A stretch of 64,000 bases of DNA from Neobacillus kokaensis (GCF_014656545.1 NZ_BNDS01000009.1:90560-154559), one strand, 5' to 3'; positions 1 through 9,328 are shown, counted from the stretch's first letter. Program-made: numbers and translations. The notes: generated from the letters alone by a model not told the origin.

Positions 1-521
1 TTTTATATTTTGGCAAGCCGCGGTAAGGAGAGCTTGTTCACTTGCATTATTCAATCCCCGTAACCGGCTTGAATCCGTAAATAAAACACGTCCGCCAACC
101 CTCTTATGATTCATTGCTAAAAGCACTATCTCATCAAAAATCTCCTGAAAAATATTGGTATCCTTAAAACGATGTTGACGATTCCAGCTAATCGTGAAGT
201 GATGTGGAACTGAATCCTTGAATTTTAACCCTAAAAACCAGGAATAGGCGACGTTTGTTTTTACTTCCCTTTCTAATTGAAGTTCTGAACGAATGCCATA
301 AATGTAGCCAATAAACATCATTTTAATAAGAATAAGGGGATCAGTAGGGCGTCCGTTATCTTCACTTTAATAAGGACGAACTTTTTTTGAAGAAATGAAA
401 AATCTATATATTTGTACATCAAGCGAAGGAGGTGATCATCTGGAACTAATTCATCAATAGATACAAATTCGTATTCATTTTGGCTAAACTTTTTTGGCCT
501 TAAACATTGATTTTTCACCAT
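1..521 (-). pseudogene. IS1182-family transposase remnant (frameshifted, internally deleted)
   Basis: Reading the minus strand from 521, the protein begins like IS1182-type transposases (residues around EFVSIDELVPDDHLLR and KYIDFSF). Near 370 the frame shifts and an in-frame stop follows. The second frame continues through DNGRPTDPLILIKMMFIGYIYG-type residues, the SWNR motif and VLFTDS. At about 70, right after VLFTDS, the sequence jumps to RLRGLNNASEQALLTAACQNIK, which belongs to the C-terminal end of this transposase family. Most of the DDE catalytic core is therefore missing. The copy cannot encode an active enzyme. It is cut by the window start, so the far end is not seen. Confidence 0.75.
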
Positions 522-571
522 TTATATTAATTTTATATTAGTTGAATGGAAGCTCTTTATTAAATAACAGA

Positions 572-706
572 CTGTTGATTGGAGCGGAAGGCGGCGTAGA
601 CTCCTGCGGGAGTACGGGGCTGGGGAGACCCCGCAGGCGCTTAGCGCCAAGGAGGCTCCCCGGCACGCCCGCGGAAAGCGAAGCCGCCTGGAGCGGAAAT
701 CAACAG
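572..706. repeat. Dispersed 135-bp palindromic Bacillus repeat
   Basis: A GC-rich block in AT-rich DNA, bounded by perfect inverted ends CTGTTGATT and AATCAACAG. Inside are GGAGCGGAAGGC and the characteristic GACTCCTGCGGG and GACCCCGCAGGCGC arms, which can fold into nested hairpins. I recognise this type from many Bacillus and related genomes, where it occurs in intergenic DNA in many copies. It contains no ORF. It sits directly behind the broken transposase, which suggests an insertion-prone site. Confidence 0.75.
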
Positions 707-814
707 ACCTATTGAAAAGCCTATATATTAATAATATTAGATCTAATCAATGCGGTGAAATCTTAAAGGAATTATACAAAAATAAAAGGCCATCGAAAGT
801 TTCTCGACAGCCAG

Positions 815-845
815 AGACTCTTAAATAAGAGTCTGTTTTTTTTTA
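815..845 (+). terminator. Intrinsic terminator-like hairpin
   Basis: The arms AGACTCTT and AAGAGTCT flank a four-base loop and are followed by a run of T residues. No plus-strand gene ends just before it, so it may belong to the mobile-element debris upstream. Confidence 0.6.
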
Positions 846-943
846 CTTAAAAATAAAAACCCCTCTCCTAATTGAAGCAGGGGTCATGAAAACAGTAAAA
901 GTAAACTGTAACATTCCGTTTCATTAATATTGTCAAAAAAGTA

Positions 944-1237
944 TTATAGCTTCCAAGGAGGAAAGTCACTATTTTTTTGTTCTTCAAAATTTTTCATTCT
1001 GGAGTACGCGTTGCCTAGTTTAAATACTATAAATCCTTGAGGGCTCGTGGTTTTTACATGATTGTTTAACTCTTGAATTCTAATGTTTGTAAACATGTTT
1101 GCTACCTGGGCTAAACTTTCAATTGTATCCATTAATTCAGGGTGGTCACTGTAATTACTTTTAGCAATGGAGTTAATATAAGTAAGTTTATTTCTAATTC
1201 GTTCAAGCGTTTCGACATCAAACTGACCATTTTCCAT
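944..1237 (-). CDS. Small unknown protein, 97 residues
   Basis: I do not recognise the family. The start at 1237 is supported by AAGGAGAGG nine bases upstream on the minus strand. The protein is soluble and has no signal peptide or membrane segment. It has a mostly helical N-terminal half (QFDVETLERIRNKLTYINSIAK), a central Asn/Gln-rich part, and a C-terminal end rich in charged residues. No conserved metal or catalytic motif is visible. It stands alone between mobile-element debris and a long non-coding stretch. Confidence 0.6.
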   Translation of the reverse strand: MENGQFDVETLERIRNKLTYINSIAKSNYSDHPELMDTIESLAQVANMFTNIRIQELNNHVKTTSPQGFIVFKLGNAYSRMKNFEEQKNSDFPPWKL

Positions 1238-1259
1238 AATTTTTCCTCTCCTTATATAT

Positions 1260-2161
1260 TCAGCATATGGAAAAAAGCTAATTAAAGTACTGAAAAATGA
1301 TAAATAAAAAGAAGTGGTTAAAGATTAGGAGGGAAGCATATCTAATTAGATTTATTGAATTAGTGTAGATTATTCTCGGTGGGAGAGATTAATAGTAAGG
1401 CGAGTTTTTTTATTCAATGGATTAAGGGAAAGTAACTGTTTATTTAGTGGAAAAAAGCGCTAGTAAGTCCAAGTGCAGCAAAGTTAAAAAAATAAATAAA
1501 AAGTACTATTAAAGTCATTGACATTAAAATATAATCAATGATAAAATATAAAATTTGATTATCGGATATGACTGTGGTATCCTTAATAAGATTACTAATA
1601 TGGAGTAATTAGTAATCCACAAGAAATTTAGGAATGTGTAAAAGTTTTACCTCAATATGGATTTATTTGAAAAATGGGATCCTCTTCAACTCAAAAGATA
1701 TCAAGAACTTCTTTATTTCATCACAATATTAGGTATTTTTCTTATTTCTTCTTCACAAAAACGATATTTTCCCGAATGAGTTAGTAAAAGTAATAATTTG
1801 GTTTTACATCCCTGATTCACACTGGCACGGTCACGGAGCCGTAAGGATGAAAGAGAGGCAGGGCTTTCGTTGTTTTAGGTATATCAATTTTTTATTATCG
1901 AGAATTTTCGAATTTTGATTTATGGACGGGATATTGCAGCATTAGTACTTTTCATTTCCTTTCCATCTTTTTAAGAAGACAAATGGCAAATAGTTAGTAT
2001 AAACAACCATGTTCCTTCTTTGCTATATGAAACGTTTTATGTGATTACTGGATCGCCGTCTCACTTTTTTTAATACTTTGGTATTTGTTCTTATTTTAAG
2101 GATGAAATCCTACGATAAGGAAAAAGTTTTTGAAGGAATAAATAAATTGGAGGTATTACTT
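1260..2161. other. Long gene-poor stretch with traces of a decayed membrane-protein gene
   Basis: No intact gene is visible in this roughly 900-bp AT-rich region. From about 1816 to 2109 one plus-strand frame reads as a plausible protein (SRKDEREAGL, then hydrophobic runs such as DIAALVLFISF) but is broken by three stop codons (near 1875, 1972 and 2069). It resembles a small membrane protein that has decayed. The downstream HU-like gene has its own ribosome binding site and does not depend on this frame. Confidence 0.35.
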
Positions 2162-2431
2162 TTGGACAAATCAAAACTAATAAATGCAGTTTCAGTAAAA
2201 TCGGGGATAACTAAAAAAGAGGCAGAATTAGCTGTAGAGACTGTAATCGATGTCATCACACAATCACTAGTTAGCGGAAAATCTTTTTCACTTATAGGGT
2301 TTGGCAAATTTGAGGTTTGCCAACGGGAAGCTCGTACTCGAATCCACCCTAAAACGGGGGAAGAATTCCTCACCAAAGCGGGTAAAGTCCCTGTTTTCCG
2401 GGTGAGCAAGTCATTGATACAACTAATGTAA
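2162..2431 (+). CDS. HU-family DNA-binding protein (divergent paralogue)
   Basis: An HU/IHF-type histone-like protein of 89 residues, the normal family length. It starts at TTG 2162, eight bases after GGAGG; a longer in-frame start at 2078 lacks a ribosome binding site. Residues DKSKLINAVS, KKEAELAVE and SLIGFGKFEV match the helical dimerisation body and first beta strand. The DNA-binding arm reads RTRIHPKTGEEF...KVPVFRVSKSL, close to the canonical RNPQTGEEI...VPAFKPGKAL. The His in place of Asn before the intercalating Pro and a Cys in the body (EVCQRE) mark it as divergent from the housekeeping HU. It should act as a dimer on bent DNA in the nucleoid. Confidence 0.88.
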   Translation: MDKSKLINAVSVKSGITKKEAELAVETVIDVITQSLVSGKSFSLIGFGKFEVCQREARTRIHPKTGEEFLTKAGKVPVFRVSKSLIQLM

Positions 2432-2523
2432 GTTAAAGGCATATCCTTTTCTAAATTAAGATGTGCGAACGTTATGAAATAAGTATTTCTGCGTTAAACA
2501 GTACACTTCATATCTATAAAGTC

Positions 2524-2554
2524 ATCTCCATGATTTTATCATGGGGATTTTTTT
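2524..2554 (+). terminator. Terminator after the HU-like gene
   Basis: The arms ATCTCCATGAT and ATCATGGGGAT are followed by seven T residues. The rest of the 370-bp gap to the helicase gene holds a second weak hairpin near 2587-2606 with a T run, and otherwise nothing I can identify. Confidence 0.7.
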
Positions 2555-2802
2555 AAGGATGCGTGTAAGGGACGAAAGAGATATGAACACCGGATCTGCA
2601 CGGTGGTCTTGTTTTTTTGTTGATCAAACGGTTCAGTATACTTCATTTACTTATGTTTAAAATAGGATGCGGCATAAACGTGTACTCCAAGCTTCAAACG
2701 TTCAAAAAGATTCATTATTAAAAGAGCGAATACAGAGATGCATTCAATCAAGAAATTTAGTCTAAAATAAAAAATAGTAAACAGATGAAGGGGTTTTTAG
2801 GT

Positions 2803-4230
2803 ATGACAACATTTCAGGAAATAGGCATTAGTGAGCCTATTCAAAGAGCAATTACGGATATGGGATTTGAAGAAGCATCCCCTATTCAAGAGAAAGCCAT
2901 TCCCGTAGCATTAACCGGGAAGGATATTATTGGTCAAGCACAGACAGGTACAGGAAAGACAGCCGCTTTCGCCATACCCATCTTGGAAAAAGTGGATACG
3001 AGTAAAAAATATGTTCAGGCGATTGCAATTGCCCCAACAAGAGAATTGGCTATTCAGGTTTCCGAAGAGATCAATCGGCTGGCTAAATACACCGGCATAA
3101 CTTCTCTTCCTATTTATGGAGGGCAGTCTATTGATCGCCAAATCAAGGCATTAAAAAAAGGCCCTCACATCATTACGGGAACACCGGGAAGACTTTTGGA
3201 CCACATTAAACGTAAAACGCTAAAGTTAGACCGCATCTCCGTTGTGGTTTTGGATGAAGCGGATGAAATGTTAGATATGGGCTTTCTGGAGGATATCGAA
3301 CGAATCCTCAAAGAGACCCCTGAAGATAAACAAACCTTGTTGTTCTCAGCAACCATGCCTAAACCAATTCAAAATCTTGCTGAAAAGTTTATGAGAGATC
3401 CTGAGTTAGTAAAGATGAAAGCGAAGGAAGTTACCTCTCCAACTGTAAAGCAAGTTTATTATGAGGTTAATGAACGAGATAAATTTGAAGTGCTTTGTCG
3501 TCTATTAGATGTGTATAACCCAGATTTAGCCGTTATTTTTGGGAGAACTAAAAGACGCGTAGATGAATTAAGTGATGCGTTGAATAAAAGAGGGTATCTT
3601 GCTGAAGGATTGCACGGTGATTTAAATCAACGACAGAGAGATGTTGTCATGAATAAATTCCGTGACGGAAACATCGATATTTTGGTTGCCACCGATGTGG
3701 CTGCGAGGGGAATAGATGTTTCAGGGGTTACCCATGTCTACAATTTTGACATTCCTCAAGACCCAGAAAGCTATGTTCATCGAATTGGCAGAACGGGGCG
3801 AGCAGGTAAGACGGGCTTAGCCATTACGTTTGCTACACCAAGGGAAATTGGACAAATTCGCAGTATCGAGAAAGCCTCGAAAGGAAAGATTCAGCGAAAA
3901 CCAATACCAACTGTTGCAGAGGCAAAAGAATCAATCCAGAGAGTCGCTTTAGAAAAGATGGTTCATTTGGTTGAAGAGGAAGAGTACAAAGAATTTAAAC
4001 AATCAGCAGGCGAATTGCTTGAGCAATACGATGCGATCGCGTTGGTTTCAATTGCCTTGAAATTATTGTCGAAGGAACAGAGGGATGTTCCTGTTCAGCT
4101 AACTTCCGAAACACCGAGATATGCCAATAAGCCTAAAATAAAGGTAAAAGAAAAACGACGGGTTAACTATAAAGGGAATAAGCAATTTGGAAGAAAAGGT
4201 GAAAATAGCAAACGCCCTAAATCTTTATAA
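2803..4230 (+). CDS. cshA: DEAD-box ATP-dependent RNA helicase, CshA type
   Basis: A 475-residue SF2 RNA helicase that uses ATP to unwind short RNA duplexes in ribosome assembly, mRNA decay and cold adaptation. Motifs in order are the Q motif GFEEASPIQ (21-29), Walker A AQTGTGKT (46-53), DEAD (151-154), SAT (182-184) and [10 protein letters not shown] (326-335). The C-terminal tail is basic ([18 protein letters not shown]) but shorter than in B. subtilis CshA, with no long Arg/Gly extension. I start at ATG 2803, which has AAGGGG eight bases upstream. ATG 2785 is in frame but has no ribosome binding site. It stands alone. Confidence 0.93.
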   Translation: MTTFQEIGISEPIQRAITDMGFEEASPIQEKAIPVALTGKDIIGQAQTGTGKTAAFAIPILEKVDTSKKYVQAIAIAPTRELAIQVSEEINRLAKYTGITSLPIYGGQSIDRQIKALKKGPHIITGTPGRLLDHIKRKTLKLDRISVVVLDEADEMLDMGFLEDIERILKETPEDKQTLLFSATMPKPIQNLAEKFMRDPELVKMKAKEVTSPTVKQVYYEVNERDKFEVLCRLLDVYNPDLAVIFGRTKRRVDELSDALNKRGYLAEGLHGDLNQRQRDVVMNKFRDGNIDILVATDVAARGIDVSGVTHVYNFDIPQDPESYVHRIGRTGRAGKTGLAITFATPREIGQIRSIEKASKGKIQRKPIPTVAEAKESIQRVALEKMVHLVEEEEYKEFKQSAGELLEQYDAIALVSIALKLLSKEQRDVPVQLTSETPRYANKPKIKVKEKRRVNYKGNKQFGRKGENSKRPKSL

Positions 4231-4321
4231 TAGGATAAACGCAAATACTTGAATTCGAGCCTGCTATCTAAAGCAGGACGAGGAAGTAATATTTTTTTCA
4301 AATAGCGGAGGGATTTATTGC

Positions 4322-4825
4322 ATGTATTCTTCAATAGCAGAATTTATCGACGATTGGACTCAAGAAGCTGCTTTAACTCAAAACGTATTGGATGCCTTGC
4401 AGAATAGTTCCTTGCAGCAGCAAGTTTCAACAGACGACCGGACATTAGGGAGAATAGCCTGGCATATTGTGACAAGCACACCCGGAATGTTAAACGAGTT
4501 TGGCATTCATGTTCCGCAAGTCGAAAACGCTGAAACCGTTCCACAATCGGCGAAAGAAATTGCAGGAGTATTTCGGAGAGTCACCACCGACACTGCTCAC
4601 GCTGTAAAGGAACAATGGACCGGCGCTTCTCTTACTGAAGAGGTGAATGTGTTTGGAAGGACAATGACGAAGGGGACAACCCTCTTATTACTAATTAAGC
4701 ACATGATTCATCATCGCGGTCAAATGACGATTCTCATGCGTCAGGCCGGAGTAAGGGTTCCCGATATTTATGGGCCAGCTAGAGAAGGATGGGCGCAGAT
4801 AGGAATGGATGCTCCAACCATATAG
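4322..4825 (+). CDS. DinB/YfiT-superfamily protein
   Basis: A 167-residue four-helix-bundle protein of the DinB superfamily. This family includes bacillithiol- and mycothiol-dependent S-transferases and many uncharacterised damage- or stress-induced proteins. The expected metal-binding histidines are present: His48 in RIAWHIV, and His127 and His131 in KHMIHHRGQM. The start is preceded by GGAGGGATTTATTGC. The gene is monocistronic and closes with a clear terminator. The exact thiol substrate or reaction cannot be read from the sequence. Confidence 0.85.
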   Translation: MYSSIAEFIDDWTQEAALTQNVLDALQNSSLQQQVSTDDRTLGRIAWHIVTSTPGMLNEFGIHVPQVENAETVPQSAKEIAGVFRRVTTDTAHAVKEQWTGASLTEEVNVFGRTMTKGTTLLLLIKHMIHHRGQMTILMRQAGVRVPDIYGPAREGWAQIGMDAPTI

Positions 4826-4838
4826 AGAAAAATCGCTA

Positions 4839-4868
4839 AGGTACTATTAAATTATAGTACCTTTTTTA
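4839..4868 (+). terminator. Terminator after the DinB-family gene
   Basis: The arms AGGTACTAT and ATAGTACCT flank a six-base loop and are followed by a T run. Confidence 0.8.
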
Positions 4869-5039
4869 TTGAAACATTCCCTCTTATTTATTTGAAAGCT
4901 TTGATAGTAAACTTCAACAGCGCGGTTATCAATGCCAATAGAGCACTCCAAACTTTATTAAGCAATTTAATGGAATTAGAAAGGAAAACAAGGTAATCTG
5001 TAACAGTGTATTTTACATTGAAGCAGGGGAGTTGGATAA

Positions 5040-6485
5040 ATGGAGAGTTCAGGCAATAAGCAATCGATGATTGTGGGACTTTTGCTCGCAGGAACATTTA
5101 TTGCCATTTTAAATCAAACACTGATGATAACAGCAATACCCCCGATCATGGATGAAATGAACATTACTGCAAATAGTGCACAATGGCTGACGACAGTCTT
5201 TATGCTTGTAAATGGGATTATGATTCCAATCAGTGCTTTTTTATTAGAACGATTTACGACGCGGCAATTATTTCTTTCAGCAATGAGTATTTTCGCCGTA
5301 GGAACAGTTGTCGGCGGAATTGCTCCTAATTTTGAAATCCTCCTATTAGGCAGAGTGATTCAGTCGATTGGAGCGGGGGTAATGCTGCCGTTAATGACAA
5401 CGGTATTTTTATTGATTTTTCCAGTTAATAAGCGCGGTGCCGCAATGGGGCTTGTAGGGCTTGTTATTTCCTTTGCACCCGCCATTGGGCCAGCCTTGTC
5501 CGGATGGGTAACATCACATTATTCATGGAGGGTGTTATTTTTAATCATTTTGCCTATTGCTATAATTGATATTTTTGTTGCATACCTTACCTTGAAAAAT
5601 GTCACCGAGATTTCTAAACCAAAAGTGGATGTACTTTCAATCCTCCTATCCTCATTAGGTTTCGGCGGGCTTCTATATGGGTTTACATCTGCAGGGAATT
5701 ACGGATGGTCACATACTGCAACTAGTGGATCACTTACAATTGGAAGTATATCATTGCTGCTATTTATATTCCGCCAGATACGACTAAGTCATCCCATGCT
5801 GGAATTCCGTGTTTTTACGTTTACCATTTTTCCATTTGCTGTTGGAATTGGAATGATTGGGTTTATGGGCTTAATAGGGGCTGAAACCATTATCCCGCTG
5901 TTTATGCAGCGGATGGCAGGGTTTTCTGCCTTTGAAGCGGGGCTTGCTTTACTGCCTGGTGCTCTAATCAGCGGGTTCATGTCCCCGATTGTCGGAAGAA
6001 TATTTGATAAAATTGGGGCGAGATGGCTTGTAATGATTGGTTTAACAGTAATGACTGCAGCATCATTTGCGTTTACTCATTTAAGTCCGTCGACCACATT
6101 AACCTATATTACAATTCTGTATGGGATTCGGATGTTCGGTCTTTCAATGGTCATGATGCCGGTGGCAACAGCTGCTTTAAACCAGCTGCCGAAGAGATTA
6201 ATTCCCCATGGGGCTGCGATGGATAATACCATGAAAATGATTGCGGCCTCAGTAGGAACCGCTATTCTTGTAACAGTTATGACGACAACATCTGAAGCAG
6301 CAAAACAAAACCCTGACATTGCCTATCCGGATATTCATGGCGCTAATATCGCTTTTATAGTGGTTTCCATACTTTCTTTACTCGGGCTGATTCTATCATT
6401 TTTCATAAAGTATAGCCGACAGGCCGACGATGAAGCGGCGGATAGAAAAAAACAAAGGAATGTTCAGATGAAACTTCAAGAATAA
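5040..6485 (+). CDS. MFS multidrug exporter, DHA2 (14-helix, EmrB/QacA/LmrB-like)
   Basis: A 481-residue proton-driven efflux protein of the DHA2 family in the cytoplasmic membrane. About 14 hydrophobic segments are visible. The N-terminal FIAILNQTLMITAIPPI resembles the DHA2 motif D1 region, which normally has LD..IVNVALP. The exporter motif C region reads GLVISFAPAIGPALSGW. The start is ATG 5040, preceded by AGGGGAG. It resembles the LmrB/MdeA exporters of lincosamides and similar drugs, but the substrate cannot be deduced. No regulator gene is adjacent. Confidence 0.88.
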   Translation: MESSGNKQSMIVGLLLAGTFIAILNQTLMITAIPPIMDEMNITANSAQWLTTVFMLVNGIMIPISAFLLERFTTRQLFLSAMSIFAVGTVVGGIAPNFEILLLGRVIQSIGAGVMLPLMTTVFLLIFPVNKRGAAMGLVGLVISFAPAIGPALSGWVTSHYSWRVLFLIILPIAIIDIFVAYLTLKNVTEISKPKVDVLSILLSSLGFGGLLYGFTSAGNYGWSHTATSGSLTIGSISLLLFIFRQIRLSHPMLEFRVFTFTIFPFAVGIGMIGFMGLIGAETIIPLFMQRMAGFSAFEAGLALLPGALISGFMSPIVGRIFDKIGARWLVMIGLTVMTAASFAFTHLSPSTTLTYITILYGIRMFGLSMVMMPVATAALNQLPKRLIPHGAAMDNTMKMIAASVGTAILVTVMTTTSEAAKQNPDIAYPDIHGANIAFIVVSILSLLGLILSFFIKYSRQADDEAADRKKQRNVQMKLQE

Positions 6486-6490
6486 AAAAA

Positions 6491-6547
6491 TTAGGGTCAG
6501 TCCCCAGGTTACTAATGGTTTAAAGTACCGGGGGACTGACCCTTTTT
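6491..6547. repeat. Dispersed hairpin (GGGTCAGTCC class), probable terminator
   Basis: The inverted arms AGGGTCAGTCCCC and GGGGGACTGACCCT are followed by a T run, five bases after the exporter stop codon. It belongs to a set of related hairpins found at the 3' ends of genes in this window (9343, 36374, 44736, 58373, 59874 and 61834). The T run suggests it ends exporter transcription. Confidence 0.75.
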
Positions 6548-6556
6548 TGAGACTTC

Positions 6557-6715
6557 TTAAGCTATTTCCTGCTGAAAACAAGGATCATTGAAATAGATAA
6601 CTTCAGAAAGGATTTTACATCCTTCCATGGTATTGAGAGCTTCTCTTGCTTCTTCTTCCGTATCAAATTCAAATTGAGAAATATTCGAATCTACATAACG
6701 AGTAATAATCCACAT
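6557..6715 (-). CDS. Small unknown protein, 52 residues
   Basis: Minus-strand ORF starting at ATG 6715 (MWIITRYVDSNISQFEFDT) and ending in YFNDPCFQQEIA. A GGAGGG ribosome binding site lies about nine bases upstream. The protein alternates beta-type and acidic helical segments (FEFDTEEEAREALNTM), a layout seen in small conserved Bacillus proteins that adjust a mean-sized alpha-beta fold. I know no function for it. It is convergent with the exporter gene, and its stop lies just behind the exporter's terminator hairpin. Confidence 0.7.
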   Translation of the reverse strand: MWIITRYVDSNISQFEFDTEEEAREALNTMEGCKILSEVIYFNDPCFQQEIA

Positions 6716-6870
6716 TAAAAAAATCCCTCCAGGTTATTTAAGGTTTATTCCGTCAATACGTTATTAATTGCTATGAAGTAATGATAATGTAATAATGGAA
6801 ATAAATAAAATTCTAAAAGATTATAATGTGATATAAAAAAAATTTATATGGAAGAATTAGGGTGAGGATA

Positions 6871-7749
6871 GTGGATTATCGTGATTGGGAAATACTAAAG
6901 GTCCTGTATAGTCAGAAGAATCTAACGAAAGCAGCGCGCCTTTTGTTTATAACCCAACCCGCATTAACCAACCGATTAAAGCAAATGCAGGAAGAATTAG
7001 GGGTCAAAATAGTAACCCGTGAAAGCAGGGGAGTCCATTTTACCCCAGAGGGGGAATATCTTGTTCGATGCGCTGATGATATCCTAGCTCATTATAACAA
7101 AATAAAAGAACATGTCAGGAATATGAGTAATCAGGCAGGGAATGAAATTGCTGGAACACTGAAATTGGGTGTCTCTAACTTTTTTGCGAATTATGAACTG
7201 CCGCATATTTTGAAATTATTTAAAGGCCAGTACCCCCATGTGGATTTTAAAGTCATTACGGGCTGGAGTAAGGATGTAACAAAACTAATACACAACAAGG
7301 ATGTTCATATTGGCTTTGTTCGTGGTGATTATAGCCCACGAGGACTTAAGAAATATTTATTATTAGAAGAAACGGTGTCTGTAACATCCAAAGAAGTGAT
7401 TGATCTTGTGGAATTACCTAATCTCCCTAGAATTGACTATAGCGGAGATTTCTTATTAAAAACATTAATTGATAATTGGTGGGCCGAGAACTATATACAA
7501 CCTCCTTTTATTAGTATTGAAGTGGACCAGGTAGATACTTGTAAGAAAATGGTTTTAAATGGGTTGGGCTATGGCATAATACCGAGCCGAATGCTCATAG
7601 ATACAGAGGATTTATATAAAATTGATTTAATGGACCAAGATGGAAACCCAATATTACGCAGAACCTGGATGTATTACCATATGGAATCCTTGGAATGGAA
7701 TGTCGTAAAGGCTTTTGTAAATTTTATTGAGACAATGGCGACAGATTGA
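6871..7749 (+). CDS. LysR-family transcriptional regulator
   Basis: A 292-residue LysR-type regulator. The N-terminal winged helix-turn-helix lies at about residues 17-50 (LTKAARLLFITQPALTNRLKQ), followed by the two-lobed effector-binding domain. I start at GTG 6871 because relatives begin with M-DYRDWEILK. GTG 6862 is possible but poorly placed relative to AGGGTGAGG. The gene runs in the same direction as the threonine synthase 176 bp downstream. The gap between them is AT-rich with dyad-like elements, and regulation of that gene is likely but inferred. The effector is unknown. Confidence 0.88.
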   Translation: MDYRDWEILKVLYSQKNLTKAARLLFITQPALTNRLKQMQEELGVKIVTRESRGVHFTPEGEYLVRCADDILAHYNKIKEHVRNMSNQAGNEIAGTLKLGVSNFFANYELPHILKLFKGQYPHVDFKVITGWSKDVTKLIHNKDVHIGFVRGDYSPRGLKKYLLLEETVSVTSKEVIDLVELPNLPRIDYSGDFLLKTLIDNWWAENYIQPPFISIEVDQVDTCKKMVLNGLGYGIIPSRMLIDTEDLYKIDLMDQDGNPILRRTWMYYHMESLEWNVVKAFVNFIETMATD

Positions 7750-7924
7750 AGAAGTTGCGGTTAGTACCTTCCTTCTCCATGAAGCAAAATTTTTAAGAAT
7801 TAGGAAAATTTATAGACTATTCGCTCAATAATGTTTAAAATTTATATATTATTGCTCCACAAAATATGATAGTAATATTTATACAACGACGGAGTAAAAC
7901 TTTTAATAGATTTTGGAGGCAGCT

Positions 7925-9328
7925 ATGAACTTTGTTAGTACACGCGGAAATGTTAGTAAAATCGGATTTATTGATACAGTCTTAATGGGACTGGCAAATG
8001 ACGGGGGACTTTTAGTACCAGAGAAAATCCCACAGATTTCTGCAGAGAAATTGGAATCTATGTCAAAGCTTTCTTATCAGGAATTAGCATTCGAAATTTT
8101 TTCCTACTATGTTAATGGGGAAATTCCAGAAGCAGAGCTAAAAACATTAATTGAGAAAAGCTATGCAACCTTCCGATCTCCTGAAGTCACGCCTGTTCAA
8201 AAGGTAAAAGATAACATGTATGTACTGGAGCTTTTCCATGGTCCAACCTTTGCGTTTAAAGATATTGCCCTGCAATTCTTAGGTAACTTATATTCCTATG
8301 TATCTAAAAAGACAGGGGAACCTATCCATATTCTTGGCGCCACGTCAGGCGATACCGGTGCATCTGCCATTGAGGGTGTAAGAGGAAAAGAAGGCATTCG
8401 AATTTGTATCTTACATCCACATGGAAAAGTAAGTAAAGTACAAGAACTGCAAATGACAACTGTTGATGATCCTAGTGTATTAAATTTAGCCATCCAAGGA
8501 ACGTTTGATGATGGTCAAAGAATTATTAAGGAATTGTTTGCAGATTTAGATTTAAAAAACAAATACCATTTACGTGCTATTAATTCCATTAACTTTGTCC
8601 GTATATTGGCGCAAACGGTATATTATTTCTATGCGTATTTCCATGTGAAAAAAGAAAGGGATTTACGGAGCATTAACTTTAGTGTACCGACAGGAAACTT
8701 TGGAGACGTCTTTGCTGGGTATCTTGCAAAGAAAATGGGACTTCCGGTTGGAAAGCTGATCGTTGCGACGAACGAGAACAATATTTTAGAACAATTTATT
8801 CAAACTGGGGTATACATGCCAGGTGTGTTCCAAAGTACCTACAGCCCTTCGATGGATATCCAGGTAGCCAGCAATTTTGAGCGCTATCTCTATTACTTGC
8901 TTGATGAAAATCCAAGCGAAGTGACAACCTTAATGGAGAAATTCAAGACAGAAGGCAAAATTGTCGTGAGTGAGGAGCAGCTCCGTCAAGTGCAGCTAGA
9001 CTTTGCGGCATATGGAGTCGAAGGGGGAGAATGCCTCCAAACCATCCGTAAGTACCATGCTCAAACAGGTTATTTATTAGATCCTCATACCGCATGCGGG
9101 GTTGCTGCTTACGAATCTTGCAATGAGCCTGATGAGGTTTGTGTTACTCTTGCAACAGCTCACCCGGCAAAATTTAATGAATCGATTGAGCGTTGTGAGA
9201 TCCAGCAGACATTCCCTGAACAAATCAGCCAATTGTTCAATAAACAACAGCATCTTGAGGTTGTGGAAGCGGAAAACGAGGAAATCGTTTATCATGTAGA
9301 AAAGCTTTTTAGTTTTTCAGCTAAATAA
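7925..9328 (+). CDS. thrC: Threonine synthase, long (E. coli/yeast-type) form
   Basis: A PLP enzyme that converts O-phosphohomoserine to threonine and phosphate. At 467 residues it is the long form. It has the N-terminal signature FVSTRGNV...ANDGGLLVPE, the PLP lysine Lys112 in GPTFAFKDIALQF, and GATSGDTGASA for phosphate contact. B. subtilis ThrC is about 350 residues and lies in a hom-thrC-thrB operon, so this is a different lineage. I start at ATG 7925 (GGAGG five bases upstream). TTG 7913 would overlap that site. The gene is paired with a LysR regulator and not with other threonine genes. Confidence 0.92.
   Translation: MNFVSTRGNVSKIGFIDTVLMGLANDGGLLVPEKIPQISAEKLESMSKLSYQELAFEIFSYYVNGEIPEAELKTLIEKSYATFRSPEVTPVQKVKDNMYVLELFHGPTFAFKDIALQFLGNLYSYVSKKTGEPIHILGATSGDTGASAIEGVRGKEGIRICILHPHGKVSKVQELQMTTVDDPSVLNLAIQGTFDDGQRIIKELFADLDLKNKYHLRAINSINFVRILAQTVYYFYAYFHVKKERDLRSINFSVPTGNFGDVFAGYLAKKMGLPVGKLIVATNENNILEQFIQTGVYMPGVFQSTYSPSMDIQVASNFERYLYYLLDENPSEVTTLMEKFKTEGKIVVSEEQLRQVQLDFAAYGVEGGECLQTIRKYHAQTGYLLDPHTACGVAAYESCNEPDEVCVTLATAHPAKFNESIERCEIQQTFPEQISQLFNKQQHLEVVEAENEEIVYHVEKLFSFSAK

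Noticed and set aside
1800..1880. GC-richer stretch considered as a riboswitch
   Set aside because: It does not match the conserved cores of the riboswitch classes I know (SAM, TPP, cobalamin, lysine, purine, c-di-GMP, c-di-AMP, fluoride, guanidine), and no intact gene follows directly.
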